From Gp7-AA10 sp035636095 (lineage in GTDB: Bacteria > Acidobacteriota > Thermoanaerobaculia > Gp7-AA8): a DNA stretch of 30,654 nucleotides. Positions 1-9,100 of this stretch are shown one piece after another; position 1 is the stretch's first letter, and every line of letters begins with the position of its first letter. The notes beneath the pieces were generated by a model, which saw nothing but the letters and a program-made list of their open reading frames with translations, made no database searches and had not been told where the DNA came from. The position numbers and the translations under genes were made by a program. The stretch is from assembly GCA_035636095.1 (NCBI GenBank), contig DASPZU010000016.1, positions 1 to 30,654 of the forward strand. Reading direction: 5' to 3'.

Positions 1-1322
1 AGATCCCATCGCTGCAGGTGCGGCCGACCTCGGCGATCATGGAGTTTCGCAATCAGAAGATCGACGCGAAAACCGTCGGGCAGAAGTTGCACGTGGACGG
101 ACTTCTGGAAGGACACTTTCTGGCGGCCGGAGACCTCGTCCGCGTGAATCTGCAGCTCACCGACGCGCGCACAGGCTACAACGTGTGGGCCGACACGGTC
201 GATGGACGCCGCGAGAATCTTCTGAAGTTGATCGACGACGTTTCTTCCCGGACGGTCACCGCGCTCAATCAGAAGCTGGGGGTGCAGCAAATCAATCGTC
301 GTTCCGAAGCGCGATCGACGAATCCAAAAGCCTACGAGGAATACCTCAAAGCGCGCTCGCTCAACGGAAGCCTCGTTCCGGCCGAGCATCGCGCACAAGT
401 TGCGGCGCTGAAGCGCGCCATCGCGCTCGACCCGAATTTCGCAGCCGCGTACGCCGACCTCGCCATCGCGTTGTCACTCGGACAGGCGCGCGCGCTCGAC
501 ACCGATCCCGACGTCGCGCAGAAGACCGAGTGGTATGCCCGCCAGGCGGTCCGCCTCGATCCCAACCTCCCCACCGCCCACTTGGCCATGGGCCGCGCCT
601 TTGTGCGCTTCCCGGAGCGTTTTCGCGAGTCGGTGCGCGAGGAGCTGGCCGCACTGCGACTCAACGCCAACGACACGCATGCGCTCAACAGCATGGCGAC
701 CTACTTCGTCTCGATCGGCGACACGCAAAAAACGCAGTGCATCGCCGATCGCATGATGAAAATTGATCCGAACTCGAACGAGGTCAAAGTCCGAGGCTAC
801 TGGTACGTCAACGCCGTCGACCCGGAAGGGTCCCTGCAAAACGCGCAAGCGGCACTCGCGGCCAAGGACACCGAAGTCGCCGGACACGACATTCGCGCCA
901 ACGCTTTCATCCTCCTTGGCAACCTGCAGGGAGCCACCGCTGAGGCCGACCGAGTCGGTCAAATGGTCCCCAACCACTACCTCGGAAAGAGTCTCAAGGC
1001 CATGATCGCGGCGGAAAACGGCGATCGGGCGGCCTGCGAAGCGGCGCTGAAATCATTCGAATCGGACGCCGCCCGCAATCACTGGGCCGCCATGCGCCAG
1101 GCGCTCTGCTACGCCAAGATCGGAGAGCATCAGAAATCGGTCGGGTGGGTGAATCGTTCCGCCGGGCTGAGCAATCACAGTTGGTATGCGTGGGTGAAGC
1201 ATCCGTGGATGCAGCCGATCGAGACCGACCCGGAGTTTCAGAAAATCGTCGCGAAGATGAAGGCGGATCTGGATGACGTGCGCGACGATGTCATCGGCGT
1301 TTACCAACTGATCTGCCACTAG
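1..1322 (+). CDS. TolB-like/TPR signalling protein, 5'-truncated by the window edge
   Basis: The reading frame is open from base 3, so the gene begins upstream and the GTG at 18 is not its start. The first visible residues (IPSLQVRPTSAIMEF, then VDGLLEGHF and a YNVWADT motif near residue 60) match the TolB/FlgO-like nucleotide-independent domain that precedes TPR arrays in many acidobacterial regulators. From about residue 100 to the end there are TPR-like helical pairs, for example LKRAIALDPNFAAAYADLAI and ARQAVRLDPNLPTAHLAMG. In this family the missing N-terminus is usually a Ser/Thr kinase, an adenylate cyclase or an OmpR-type winged-helix domain; which one cannot be told here. The role is probably protein-protein scaffolding in signalling. 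The C-terminus is complete and ends in a TAG stop. Confidence 0.8.
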   Translation, partial: IPSLQVRPTSAIMEFRNQKIDAKTVGQKLHVDGLLEGHFLAAGDLVRVNLQLTDARTGYNVWADTVDGRRENLLKLIDDVSSRTVTALNQKLGVQQINRRSEARSTNPKAYEEYLKARSLNGSLVPAEHRAQVAALKRAIALDPNFAAAYADLAIALSLGQARALDTDPDVAQKTEWYARQAVRLDPNLPTAHLAMGRAFVRFPERFRESVREELAALRLNANDTHALNSMATYFVSIGDTQKTQCIADRMMKIDPNSNEVKVRGYWYVNAVDPEGSLQNAQAALAAKDTEVAGHDIRANAFILLGNLQGATAEADRVGQMVPNHYLGKSLKAMIAAENGDRAACEAALKSFESDAARNHWAAMRQALCYAKIGEHQKSVGWVNRSAGLSNHSWYAWVKHPWMQPIETDPEFQKIVAKMKADLDDVRDDVIGVYQLICH

Positions 1323-1333
1323 CCCAAAGAGTC

Positions 1334-1362
1334 TTCACCACAGAGACACAGAGAGCACAGAG
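1334..1362. repeat. Left arm of inverted repeat flanking the GxxExxY remnant
   Basis: A 29-bp arm beginning TTCACCACAGAG. Its reverse complement occurs at 1697-1725 with 26 of 29 positions identical. It lies 12 bp after the stop of the upstream TPR gene. Confidence 0.85.
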
Positions 1363-1428
1363 TTAGATCGATGCTTGGGAATACGCCGACGGAGCAGCGC
1401 CAATTGTTCACGCGCATGAAACTCGCGT

Positions 1429-1695
1429 ATGACGTGCGTTTCGCGAACGCTCCACGGCTCGGAGTTCTCTTCTGCTCATCTGAAAAAACTCAAAGGAGTG
1501 AAGGTCGATTGCTCGTACCGGATCGATTTTGTCGTGGATGATGTCGTTCTTGAAATCAAGTCCGTGGCAGCGATCGAGCCAATTCACGAGGCCCAGGTTC
1601 TAACCTACATGAAACTTGGACAGTGGAAACTCGGCTTGTTAATCAACTTCAACGTCGCTCTGCTCGCAAGCGGAATCCGTCGGTTGATTCTTTGA
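1429..1695 (+). pseudogene. N-terminally truncated GxxExxY (PDDEXK_3-like) protein
   Basis: The 88-codon frame ends in the hallmark of the GxxExxY family: CSYRIDFVVDDVVLEIKSV, then PIHEAQVLTYMKL and GLLINFNVALL. The D and ExK residues of the PDDEXK-like core (YRIDF, LEIKS) are present. The N-terminal GxxExxY helix, about 35-45 residues in intact members, is missing; the first 24 codons here have no family resemblance and the remaining sequence upstream shows only a decayed trace. GC content is visibly lower than in the neighbours. It sits between inverted repeats 1334-1362 and 1697-1725, inserted between two unrelated genes, so it looks like a decayed mobile cargo. The function of the family is not established. 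An in-frame expressed fragment cannot be excluded. Confidence 0.75.
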
Positions 1696-1696
1696 T

Positions 1697-1725
1697 CTCT
1701 ATGTTCTCTGTGCCTCTGTGGTGAA
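1697..1725. repeat. Right arm of inverted repeat flanking the GxxExxY remnant
   Basis: A 29-bp arm ending CTCTGTGGTGAA, the imperfect reverse complement of 1334-1362 (three mismatches). It ends three bases before the nadA stop codon, so the element lies directly against nadA. Confidence 0.85.
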
Positions 1726-1728
1726 CTA

Positions 1729-2715
1729 CTACCCGGTCGCTTCGAACATTCGCCGCAGCGCGCGCTCCGCCGGAACTCGAATCTCTTCGGGCACTTCGAT
1801 TTCGTAGCGCATGTACTTCAGCGAATCGCGCACGTCGTCGAGCGTGGTGACCTTCATGAACGTGCAGAGTTTGCAACCCTTCAGGAATTGTTTGTCGGGA
1901 ACTTCCATCGCCAGCCGGTCGGAGAGTCCGCATTCAGTAACCACTAGAAACCGCTTGGCAGGCTTTTCTTTGGCGTACCTGACCATTCCGGAGGTTGACA
2001 AGACCGCGTTCGCGAGCTTGGCAACATCGGGTCGACATTCGGGATGGACCAGAATTTCGAGATCAGGATCTGCTTCTCGAATCCGCTGGATCTCCTGCGG
2101 CGTGATCTGCTGATGCACGTAGCAGAAGCCGTCCCAGGCCATGATGTTCTTCTCAGGGACTTGCTTCGCGACGAAGTTCGCGAGATTCCGATCGGGCACG
2201 AACAAGATGTTCTTGTTAGGCAGCGATCGGACGGCCTTGGGCGCGTTCGCCGATGTGCAGATGATGTCGGAGAGCGCCTTGACGGCAGCTGTTGTGTTGA
2301 CGTAGCTGACCACGGCGAGATCGGGATATTGCTTCTTCAGTTCCGCGATGCGCGCCCGCAGGTCCTCGGCCGGCGCCGAGTCGGCGAGCTGGCAGCCGGC
2401 CAGTAGATTGGGCAGCAGGACCGTGCGTGACGGATTCACGATCTTGGCCGTCTCGGCCATGAAATGCACGCCGCAGAATTCGATGACGTCGGCATCCTTG
2501 ACATTCGACGCCATCAGCGCCAGCTCGAGCGAGTCGCCCACGAAATCGGCGATCTTCAGAATCTCCGGCCGGTAGTAGTTGTGCGCGACGATGACGGCGT
2601 TGCGCTCTTTCTTGAGCGAACGGATCTCCTCGTGCAGCGCCTCGAACTGCACGACGTCTTCTTCGGTGTACTCGAACGTCTTGACGCGTTGCAGCTCCTC
2701 GAAAAGTGTCGACAT
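1729..2715 (-). CDS. nadA: Quinolinate synthase A
   Basis: NadA condenses iminoaspartate with dihydroxyacetone phosphate to quinolinate in cytosolic de novo NAD synthesis, using a [4Fe-4S] cluster. The 328-residue length is typical. Visible family motifs are VIVAHNYYRPEI near residue 42, FCGVHFMAETA with the first cluster Cys, SDIICTSANA, a VHPEC stretch, TECGLSDR and the C-terminal GCKLCTFMK cluster Cys region. No nadB or nadC lies in the window. The gene starts with ATG 10 bp downstream of the Smr-domain gene on the same strand, so the two are probably co-transcribed; the spacer is made of GACTCAG repeats and has no clear Shine-Dalgarno sequence. Confidence 0.96.
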   Translation of the reverse strand: MSTLFEELQRVKTFEYTEEDVVQFEALHEEIRSLKKERNAVIVAHNYYRPEILKIADFVGDSLELALMASNVKDADVIEFCGVHFMAETAKIVNPSRTVLLPNLLAGCQLADSAPAEDLRARIAELKKQYPDLAVVSYVNTTAAVKALSDIICTSANAPKAVRSLPNKNILFVPDRNLANFVAKQVPEKNIMAWDGFCYVHQQITPQEIQRIREADPDLEILVHPECRPDVAKLANAVLSTSGMVRYAKEKPAKRFLVVTECGLSDRLAMEVPDKQFLKGCKLCTFMKVTTLDDVRDSLKYMRYEIEVPEEIRVPAERALRRMFEATG

Positions 2716-2743
2716 GACTCAGGACTCAGGACTCAGGACTCAG
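2716..2743. repeat. Four tandem copies of a heptamer (GACTCAG)x4
   Basis: Four perfect head-to-tail copies of GACTCAG lie between the nadA start and the Smr gene. Read on the minus strand they encode the last residues and stop codon of the Smr protein (LSPES, then TGA) and form the nadA translation initiation region. Confidence 0.95.
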
Positions 2744-2992
2744 CACTACGACCGTCGCTCCCAACAAAGCATCATCCCAAAAGTCTTCCACCCACTCGAG
2801 CTTCCGCAGCAGGGCCTGCACATTCGCACGTTGCATGCCGATGCCGCGGCCGTGAATCAACCGCACCTGCTTGAAACCGCGAGTGCGCGCTTCGGTGAGG
2901 TACTCCAGCGCCACGTCGCGCACTTCGTCGGGACGGAACGGATGAAGGTCGAGCGTGTCAGTGATCGGGATCTCAACCGGGCCTTCATCCAC
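2726..2992 (-). CDS. Small Smr-domain protein
   Basis: An 88-residue stand-alone Smr domain, the nuclease-related domain found at the C-terminus of MutS2. Key motifs are LDLHPFRPDEV at about residues 14-24, VRLIHGRGIG at about 43-52 and the terminal GATVVVL strand. The HGRG motif, with the preceding DLH, is the expected active-site signature. Free-standing Smr proteins are thought to act as endonucleases in recombination control or in ribosome-collision mRNA cleavage; which applies here is unknown. A GTG at 2992 is the only usable start in frame (the nearby ATG at 2988 is out of frame). The last codons and the stop are made by the GACTCAG repeat, so the natural C-terminus may have been altered. 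It is divergent from the MglA-like gene. Confidence 0.85.
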   Translation of the reverse strand: MDEGPVEIPITDTLDLHPFRPDEVRDVALEYLTEARTRGFKQVRLIHGRGIGMQRANVQALLRKLEWVEDFWDDALLGATVVVLSPES

Positions 2993-3026
2993 GGCCCGCG
3001 GATTCTATGCGATACTCTTTAAACTG

Positions 3027-4121
3027 ATGGTTCTCTTCAATCACGCCACGCGCGAGATGACCGCGAAGATCGTTTATTACGGTCCCGGTCTGTGCGGAAA
3101 AACGACGAATCTGATGGTCATTTTCGACAAGCTCGATCCCAAACAGAAGGGAAAGATGCTGTCGCTGGCGACGAAAACCGACCGAACGCTGTTCTTCGAC
3201 CTGCTGCCCGTCGACATCGGCAAGGTGGGCAACTTCAACCTCAAGATACAGCTCTACACCGTGCCGGGCCAGGTCTTCTACAACGAGACACGCAAGCTGG
3301 TGCTCAAAGGCGCCGATTCTGTGGTCTTCGTGGCCGATTCCCAGCCATCGATGGTCGAATCGACTCGCGAGAGCTTCGTGAACCTCCTCGAGAACATGAA
3401 GCAGAACAACATCAACCCCGAAGACACGCCCATCGTCGTTCAATACAACAAGCGCGACATCCCGGGCGTGCTGCCGATCGACGAACTGCAGGAGCAGCTC
3501 GGACTCGAAGGCTATCCCTATCACGAAGCCTCGGCCATCAAAGGCGAAGGCGTGATGGAGACGTTCAAGCTCGTCTCGAAGATCACCGCCAAGCATCTTT
3601 TCAACCGGCTCAAAGGAAAGAGCGAGCCGATCGAACGAAAAAAACCGGAGAAGCCCGCCAAGCACGCCAGGCCGAAGACAGTCGCGGGCACAAAACGCGT
3701 CCCGGTTCCGCCACCCCCCGTTCCCGAGCCCGAACTCAGTCCGTTCGGCGACTCGATCCCATTTCCAGAGGCGGCGAATCCCCTCGACGCCGGCTACGAG
3801 AAGATGGAGGAAGTCTCGCTCGAGCAACTTCTCGAAGGCCGCGAGCGGCCTGCCACCATGTCGGGCACCGTGCCGATCCCGGCTGTACACGAGGAAGTCG
3901 AAGTGCTCGGAGCGGAGGAGTTGGTCGAAGCGCCGCTGGCCGTGGCGCTGATGGATGAACCCGAGCTACCCCCGCTCACCCGCGCATCCGTGAGCAGCGC
4001 CAGCAACAGTCAGGTCGCTGTTCTCGAAAATCGCGTGAAACAGCTCGAGGGCTCGCTGCGTGAAATCCTTCAGTCGCTTAGCGAGCTCACCAATAAGGTA
4101 AAAAGCCAAATCGGCCGCTGA
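3027..4121 (+). CDS. mglA: MglA-like small GTPase with C-terminal coiled-coil extension
   Basis: The first ~195 residues are a Ras-like GTPase of the MglA group: P-loop GPGLCGKTTNL, TERTLFFD-like switch region (TDRTLFFDLLPVDIG), YTVPGQVFYNETR (switch II) and NKRD base-recognition motif, followed by ASAIKGEGV. MglA sets the front-rear polarity of motility machinery in Myxococcus. Here a further ~170 residues follow: a Lys/Pro-rich linker, an acidic stretch and a final ~35-residue coiled coil (heptads in ENRVKQLEGSLREILQSLSE). Canonical MglA proteins stop after the GTPase domain, so the tail may tether a partner. The start is placed at ATG 3027 (MVLFNHATREM), which matches family N-termini; an upstream ATG at 2955 would overlap the divergent Smr gene. 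No mglB is visible. Confidence 0.9.
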   Translation: MVLFNHATREMTAKIVYYGPGLCGKTTNLMVIFDKLDPKQKGKMLSLATKTDRTLFFDLLPVDIGKVGNFNLKIQLYTVPGQVFYNETRKLVLKGADSVVFVADSQPSMVESTRESFVNLLENMKQNNINPEDTPIVVQYNKRDIPGVLPIDELQEQLGLEGYPYHEASAIKGEGVMETFKLVSKITAKHLFNRLKGKSEPIERKKPEKPAKHARPKTVAGTKRVPVPPPPVPEPELSPFGDSIPFPEAANPLDAGYEKMEEVSLEQLLEGRERPATMSGTVPIPAVHEEVEVLGAEELVEAPLAVALMDEPELPPLTRASVSSASNSQVAVLENRVKQLEGSLREILQSLSELTNKVKSQIGR

Positions 4122-4128
4122 CTCCTGA

Positions 4129-4134
4129 TACAAT
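4129..4134 (+). promoter_or_regulatory. Possible -10 element (TACAAT) for the lipoprotein gene
   Basis: TACAAT lies in an AT-rich 45-bp spacer between the MglA-like gene and the lipoprotein gene, well below the local GC level. No convincing -35 hexamer is visible, so this is tentative. A second AT-rich hexamer, TATTAT, lies at 4148-4153. Confidence 0.3.
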
Positions 4135-4155
4135 CTCAAAAAATTTCTATTATTT

Positions 4156-4160
4156 GGAGG
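4156..4160 (+). promoter_or_regulatory. Strong ribosome binding site for the lipoprotein
   Basis: GGAGG lies 6 nt before ATG 4167 in an A-rich leader, one of the best Shine-Dalgarno matches in the window. It fixes the start and suggests high expression. Confidence 0.85.
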
Positions 4161-4166
4161 AAACAA

Positions 4167-4934
4167 ATGCGTCGGATCATTCCCGCGATTCTTGCGCTTT
4201 CTGTCGCTGTGCTTGGCTGCAAGGTCAAGGAGCTCGCTGATCAAGCTCAAATCTCGAAGGACCTCGACAAACGCGGTCCGGTCGACCTGATGAAGGACGT
4301 CGCGAACGACAAATACGACCCGCCGAAGGATGGGAAGCTGACCGACGCACAGGTTCAGATGTATTTGAAGGTGCGGCAGCACGAAAAGGAAATTGCGAAA
4401 GCGGCGTACCAGAAAGCCGACGAGCACTTCAAGACCGCCGACAAGTCGAAGAACTCGATCGCCGGCGTGATGGAGAGCTTCAAGGGAATGCGGAACGCCG
4501 CGGAATTCGCCACTGCCGACATCCGCGCCGCCAAAGACCTCGGCTACAACACGCAGGAGTATCTGTGGGTCAAGGGACAGGTCCTGGCCGTCAGCGCGAC
4601 CGCGTTCGCGGAGATGACTTCAAACGCCATGCAGGCGTCGGTCGAGTCCAGCCAGTCGCAGATGAGAAAAGCGTACGATGAGGCCAAGGACGAGCAGACG
4701 AAGCAGATGTACAAACAGATGCTCGATCAATACGAAAAGACGGCCAAGGAAGGAAAAGAGATCACTTCCAAGGCCAACGAGGACCCGGCGCTGGCTTACA
4801 ACCGGCAGCTTCTGAAGAAGTACGATAGCGAGCTGGCCGGGCTTGCGGGACCGGACGAGCAGGCGAACAAGTCGCTGAACGATTTGCAGAAGAAGATGCA
4901 ACAGGCCGCCGAGGACGCCAAGAAATCGCAGTAG
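4167..4934 (+). CDS. Predicted helical lipoprotein of unknown function
   Basis: The 255-residue protein starts with a type II signal peptide: MRR, a hydrophobic core IIPAILALSVAVLGC and a lipobox VLGC with the acylated Cys at residue 18. The mature part is Lys/Glu/Gln/Ala-rich and almost certainly alpha-helical, with coiled-coil character in about residues 150-255 (QSQMRKAYDEAKDEQTK, LNDLQKKMQQAAEDAKKS). No catalytic motif is recognised. It is probably anchored in the outer membrane or periplasm. The gene overlaps threonine synthase by one base (TAGTG), so translation of the two is likely coupled although no functional link is apparent. Confidence 0.8.
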   Translation: MRRIIPAILALSVAVLGCKVKELADQAQISKDLDKRGPVDLMKDVANDKYDPPKDGKLTDAQVQMYLKVRQHEKEIAKAAYQKADEHFKTADKSKNSIAGVMESFKGMRNAAEFATADIRAAKDLGYNTQEYLWVKGQVLAVSATAFAEMTSNAMQASVESSQSQMRKAYDEAKDEQTKQMYKQMLDQYEKTAKEGKEITSKANEDPALAYNRQLLKKYDSELAGLAGPDEQANKSLNDLQKKMQQAAEDAKKSQ

Positions 4935-6103
4935 TGAGCACCGACAAGCAACCACTGGCCACGCGTCGCGATGCGGAAGCGTCGCGACGCTTTTCATTTC
5001 GCCTCCGATGCTCGGCGTGCGCGACGGAATATGATCCGAATCAGCTCATCAATCTTTGTCGCAACTGCAACGCGCCGCTTCTGGTTCAGTACGACCTCTC
5101 CCTTGCTCCCGATCTGCGCGAGAAAATCCGGTCCCGGCCGCCCACCATGTGGCGTTACGCGGAGGTGCTTCCGGCGGATGCTGGGATCACGTTAGGCGAA
5201 GGCATCACCCCGCTGCTTCGCTCGAAGCAATTCGAAAACGTCTGGATCAAAGACGAATCGAAGAATCCGACGCGATCGTTCAAGTCTCGCGGGATGGCGG
5301 CGGCGGTCACCATGGCGGCGCGCAATGGAGCGAAATCGCTGGCGGCACCGACTGCCGGAAACGCAGGCGCAGCTCTTTCGGCCTACGGCGCGCGCGCCGG
5401 ACTGCCGGTGTTCGTTGCCATGCCGCGCGACACGCCGAAGTCGATCGTCGATGAGTGCCGCAGCTACGGCGCGGAAGTCGAGCTGGTCGCGGGACTCATC
5501 ACCGATGCCGGCAAGCGCGTGCAGCAGTACATCGCGGCCACAGGCGGATTCGATCTCTCCACGCTGAAGGAGCCTTACCGTGTCGAAGGAAAGAAGATCA
5601 TGGGCTATGAGCTGCTCGAGGATCTGGGCGGTCTTCCCGACGTCATCCTCTATCCGACTGGTGGCGGCACGGGCCTGATCGGCATGTGGAAAGCCTTCGA
5701 CGAAATGCAGCGCCTCGGCTGGATCGACAAGAGGCGGCCGCGAATGTGGAGTGTGCAATCCAGCGGATGCGCCCCGATCGTTCGCGCGTTCGATTCCGGA
5801 CTCGAGAACGCACCCGAATGGGAAGCGCCACAGACCACTGCCTGGGGGCTGCGCGTCCCGCGCGCCGTCGGCGATCGACTCATGCTTCGCGCCCTTCGCG
5901 AGTCGAAAGGCGGAGCGATCGCCGTCGACGAGTCGGAAATTGAAGCTGCGGCCGCCGAGCTGCGGACGCACGAGGGAATCGATGCCGGTCCGGAGGGAGG
6001 CGCAGCACTTTTGGCGCTTCGCCGTCTAATCGAGAAAAGTGCGATTACGACCGCGGAGACCGTCGTCGTGTTCAACACGGGAGGGAACAAGTACCACGCG
6101 TGA
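4934..6103 (+). CDS. thrC: Threonine synthase
   Basis: A PLP-dependent enzyme that converts O-phosphohomoserine to threonine in the cytosol. The 389-residue protein has an N-terminal zinc-ribbon-like part (C26-x2-C29 and C42-x2-C45), as in archaeal and plant-type class I threonine synthases, then LGEGITPL, the PLP lysine in NPTRSFKSRG (K117), the PTAGNAGAALSAYGARAG phosphate/substrate loop, and the glycine-rich PTGGGTGLIGMW motif that holds the PLP phosphate. The C-terminal FNTGGNKY motif is also typical. It starts with GTG, one base into the lipoprotein stop codon. Related cysteate synthase and threonine deaminase are less likely given the overall motif set. No hom or thrB gene is in the window. 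Confidence 0.92.
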   Translation: MSTDKQPLATRRDAEASRRFSFRLRCSACATEYDPNQLINLCRNCNAPLLVQYDLSLAPDLREKIRSRPPTMWRYAEVLPADAGITLGEGITPLLRSKQFENVWIKDESKNPTRSFKSRGMAAAVTMAARNGAKSLAAPTAGNAGAALSAYGARAGLPVFVAMPRDTPKSIVDECRSYGAEVELVAGLITDAGKRVQQYIAATGGFDLSTLKEPYRVEGKKIMGYELLEDLGGLPDVILYPTGGGTGLIGMWKAFDEMQRLGWIDKRRPRMWSVQSSGCAPIVRAFDSGLENAPEWEAPQTTAWGLRVPRAVGDRLMLRALRESKGGAIAVDESEIEAAAAELRTHEGIDAGPEGGAALLALRRLIEKSAITTAETVVVFNTGGNKYHA

Positions 6104-6174
6104 CGCTTATCACTAAGCAGATCCTGCGTTTGCACTTACATTGAAACGTGCGCCTCAGGGGCGGGCGCCGGTTC

Positions 6175-6182
6175 GAGGGAGA
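6175..6182 (+). promoter_or_regulatory. Ribosome binding site that selects ATG 6186
   Basis: GAGGGAGA lies 3-10 nt before ATG 6186. The frame is open further upstream to an ATG at 6141, but only the 6186 start gives both a Shine-Dalgarno sequence and a clean signal peptide. Confidence 0.8.
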
Positions 6183-6185
6183 CTC

Positions 6186-9100
6186 ATGAAGGTTCGGATT
6201 GCTGTCCTGCTGGCATGCGCCGGCTGGATGGCAAATGTTTCTGCGCAGGGCCCCACGCCGGCCGCGACATGTCCGACGCAGCCGCCGCAGCTCAACGCGC
6301 CGGCAAACGGCGCAGCCAGCGTCGCTTCTCCCGTCCATTTCGATTGGAACGACGTCACGAATGCGACTTCGTATCGCATATGGGCATCGTTCGCCGGCGG
6401 AACAGCGAACATCATCGCTCTAACGCGCGATAGCGGGGCCACCATCAGCGTGCCCGCCGGAGCCATCGAGTGGTGGGTAGACGCGCTCGCCGATGGCTGT
6501 TCGACCTTCACGACGTCAGTACATTTTCGTTTTACCGCTGTCGGCGGAACGATGAACTGTCCCCAGAACCCCTCGTCGCCGACTCTGCTCACGCCCCCAA
6601 ACGCGACCTCGAATCTCACATCACCCGTGACGTTGTCGTGGACCGCAGTTCCGAACGCGACCGGCTATCGCGTGTTTGCCCAGGTGAACGCTGCTGCGGC
6701 GGTGGTCGTCGGAACGACGACCGCGACGCAGTTGAGTGCGCCATTCCCCGCTTCGAACGTGACGTGGTTCGTCGAAGCGCAGTTCGGAAATTGTCCCTCG
6801 ACCTTCTCACGCTTCGGCACCTTCGTGGTAACGATGGGTGCGTCGTGCAACAACACGCCGCCGACGCTCGTTGCGCCTGCGAATGGTGCCACCGTGACTG
6901 CTCCGATCGCGTTCCGATGGAGCACGGTGCCGGGTGCGACTGGCTACAAACTGTTCATCGGAGCTACGGCCGCGACCGCCGATCTGGTGGGCGCGACTTC
7001 CGACACAACCTTGACGCGACTCCTCGGTGAAGGCACCTTTACCTGGTACGTCGTCGCGTCGTTCGCAAGCTGCCCCGATCAGCCCTCGAGCCAATTCCGC
7101 CTCACCGTTCCATCCGCCAACACCTGCAGCGGCTCGATCACGCTGACTTCGCCGTCCGAAAATGCCACCCTCACATCGCCGGTGAATCTCACCTGGACTC
7201 CCATCGCGGGGGCGACGGCCTATCGGGTCTGGATATCGATCGACGGCTCCGCGCCGACGATCCTCGCGCGGACGGCGGTCACCACACAAAGTCTCTTCAC
7301 ACCGAGCGGAAGCGTGGCGTGGTTCGTCGAGGCATTGTTCGCACAGTGTCCGTCGATCCTCTCGCCTACCGGCCATTTCACCGTCGGCCGTGGCGCGAAC
7401 TGCGCAGCGAACGCCGCCGCGATCCCAACTTCGCCGATCAGCGGCGCTCAGGTGCAGAGTCCCGTCACTTTCACCTGGAGCGGCGCGAGCAGCGCCATGC
7501 TGTTCCGCGTCTGGGTCTCCGTGAACGGCGCGCCGTTCGAAGATGTCGGAATCACGAAAGATTCGCAGCTCAAAACCGACATTCCCGGCGGCAGCGTCCA
7601 GTGGTTTGTCGAAGCGATCTTCAACGGATGTCCTACGGTCAATTCGACGACTGCAAGCTTCACCATTCCGCAAGCGGCCGGATGCGCGAACGACACCTCC
7701 CTTCTCATCGCGCCCGCCGATGCTTCCAGCGCGGTTACCGCGCCGGTAACGCTGGTGTGGAGCGCGGTGGACAAGGCGACCGATTACCGCGTCTTCGCGA
7801 CGCTCAACGGAAGCGATTCCGTTGTCATCGCGAAAGCGGCAGGCACGTCGGTGACGAAGTCGCTGCCCCCGGGGAGCATCACTTGGTGGGTCGAAGCGGA
7901 GTTCGACGGTTGCCCGAGTACCAAGTCGCTTCGATCGCATTTCGTGATCCCGCGGTCCGCAAACTGCGGAACAGATGTCCCGCAACTGGTCGCTCCACCC
8001 GATACGGCCAGCAACGTGACCTCACCGGTGAAGCTGGATTGGAATCCGGTCAGCGGCGCCGTCGACTATGCCGTCTTCCTGCGGCACAACGGCGGCCCGC
8101 CGATCCCGATCGCCGAGACGACGTCCACTGACCTCACGCGCCGTCTCCCGGAAGGATCGTTCGAGTGGTGGGTGGTCGCTCTCTTCGCCGGTTGTCCGCC
8201 GGTGGAGTCGCGGCACACGACCTTTACGATTCCGACGACCACCTGCAGCAATCGTCCGCCGATTCTGATGGGGCCTGCCGACGGGACGACCGGACTCACA
8301 TCGCCGGTGCACATGAAATGGTCGGCGGTACCGAGGGCTACGGGGTACAAGGTGTGGGCAGCGGGCGACGACGACGAGAGCGCCAGTGTGATCGGTTCGA
8401 CCACCACCAACAGTCTGACCACAACGATGCCGGCGGGTAAAGTCGATTGGTATGTCGAGGCTCAATTCGCGAACTGCCCGAGCGTCACCTCGGCAACAGC
8501 AGGATTTACCGTCCGCAAGAATGCTCCTGCCTGCGGAACGCCGGCCAGGCCGGTCGCTCGCGCGCCCGGGCAGGTCATCTCCGGCACTCCCTTCACGATC
8601 CATTGGTCGGCCGTCGCCAATGCGACCAACTACGAGCTCCTCGAATCGACAGCCGCGAACTTCAACGGCGCGACGACGCAAATCATCAGCGATGTCTCCG
8701 CGACGTTGACCCGCACGACCGGCGCGACGCCGACGCGTTATTACTTCCGCGTCCGGGCCGACAGCAGTTGCAGCGACGATCGCGGCGCGTACTCGAAAGT
8801 CGTCAGCGTGGTCGTCGCTCCGCTGCAAGCCAACGCGCAGCGGCACACCAGCATCGACCTCAACGTGCAGAGCGGCGTTTCGCAGCAGATCGTGATTCCC
8901 GGCCAGACTCCGCCGGTCAATTTCTCGGCGCGCGGCGACAAGCCGTGGATCACGGTCACCCCCGCCACCGGCACCATCGGCCCGCAGGGAGTCACGCTCA
9001 CCGTGACTTACGATCCGTCGGCGCTCAAGCTCGGCACGAACACCGGTACGGTCCTGATCACGACTGGAAATTCCGGGCGCTATCAGACCAACGGCGTTAT

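Noticed and set aside
2955..3026. Upstream ATG extension of the MglA-like GTPase
   Set aside because: It would overlap the divergent Smr gene and add 24 residues with no family match; ATG 3027 gives the usual MglA N-terminus.
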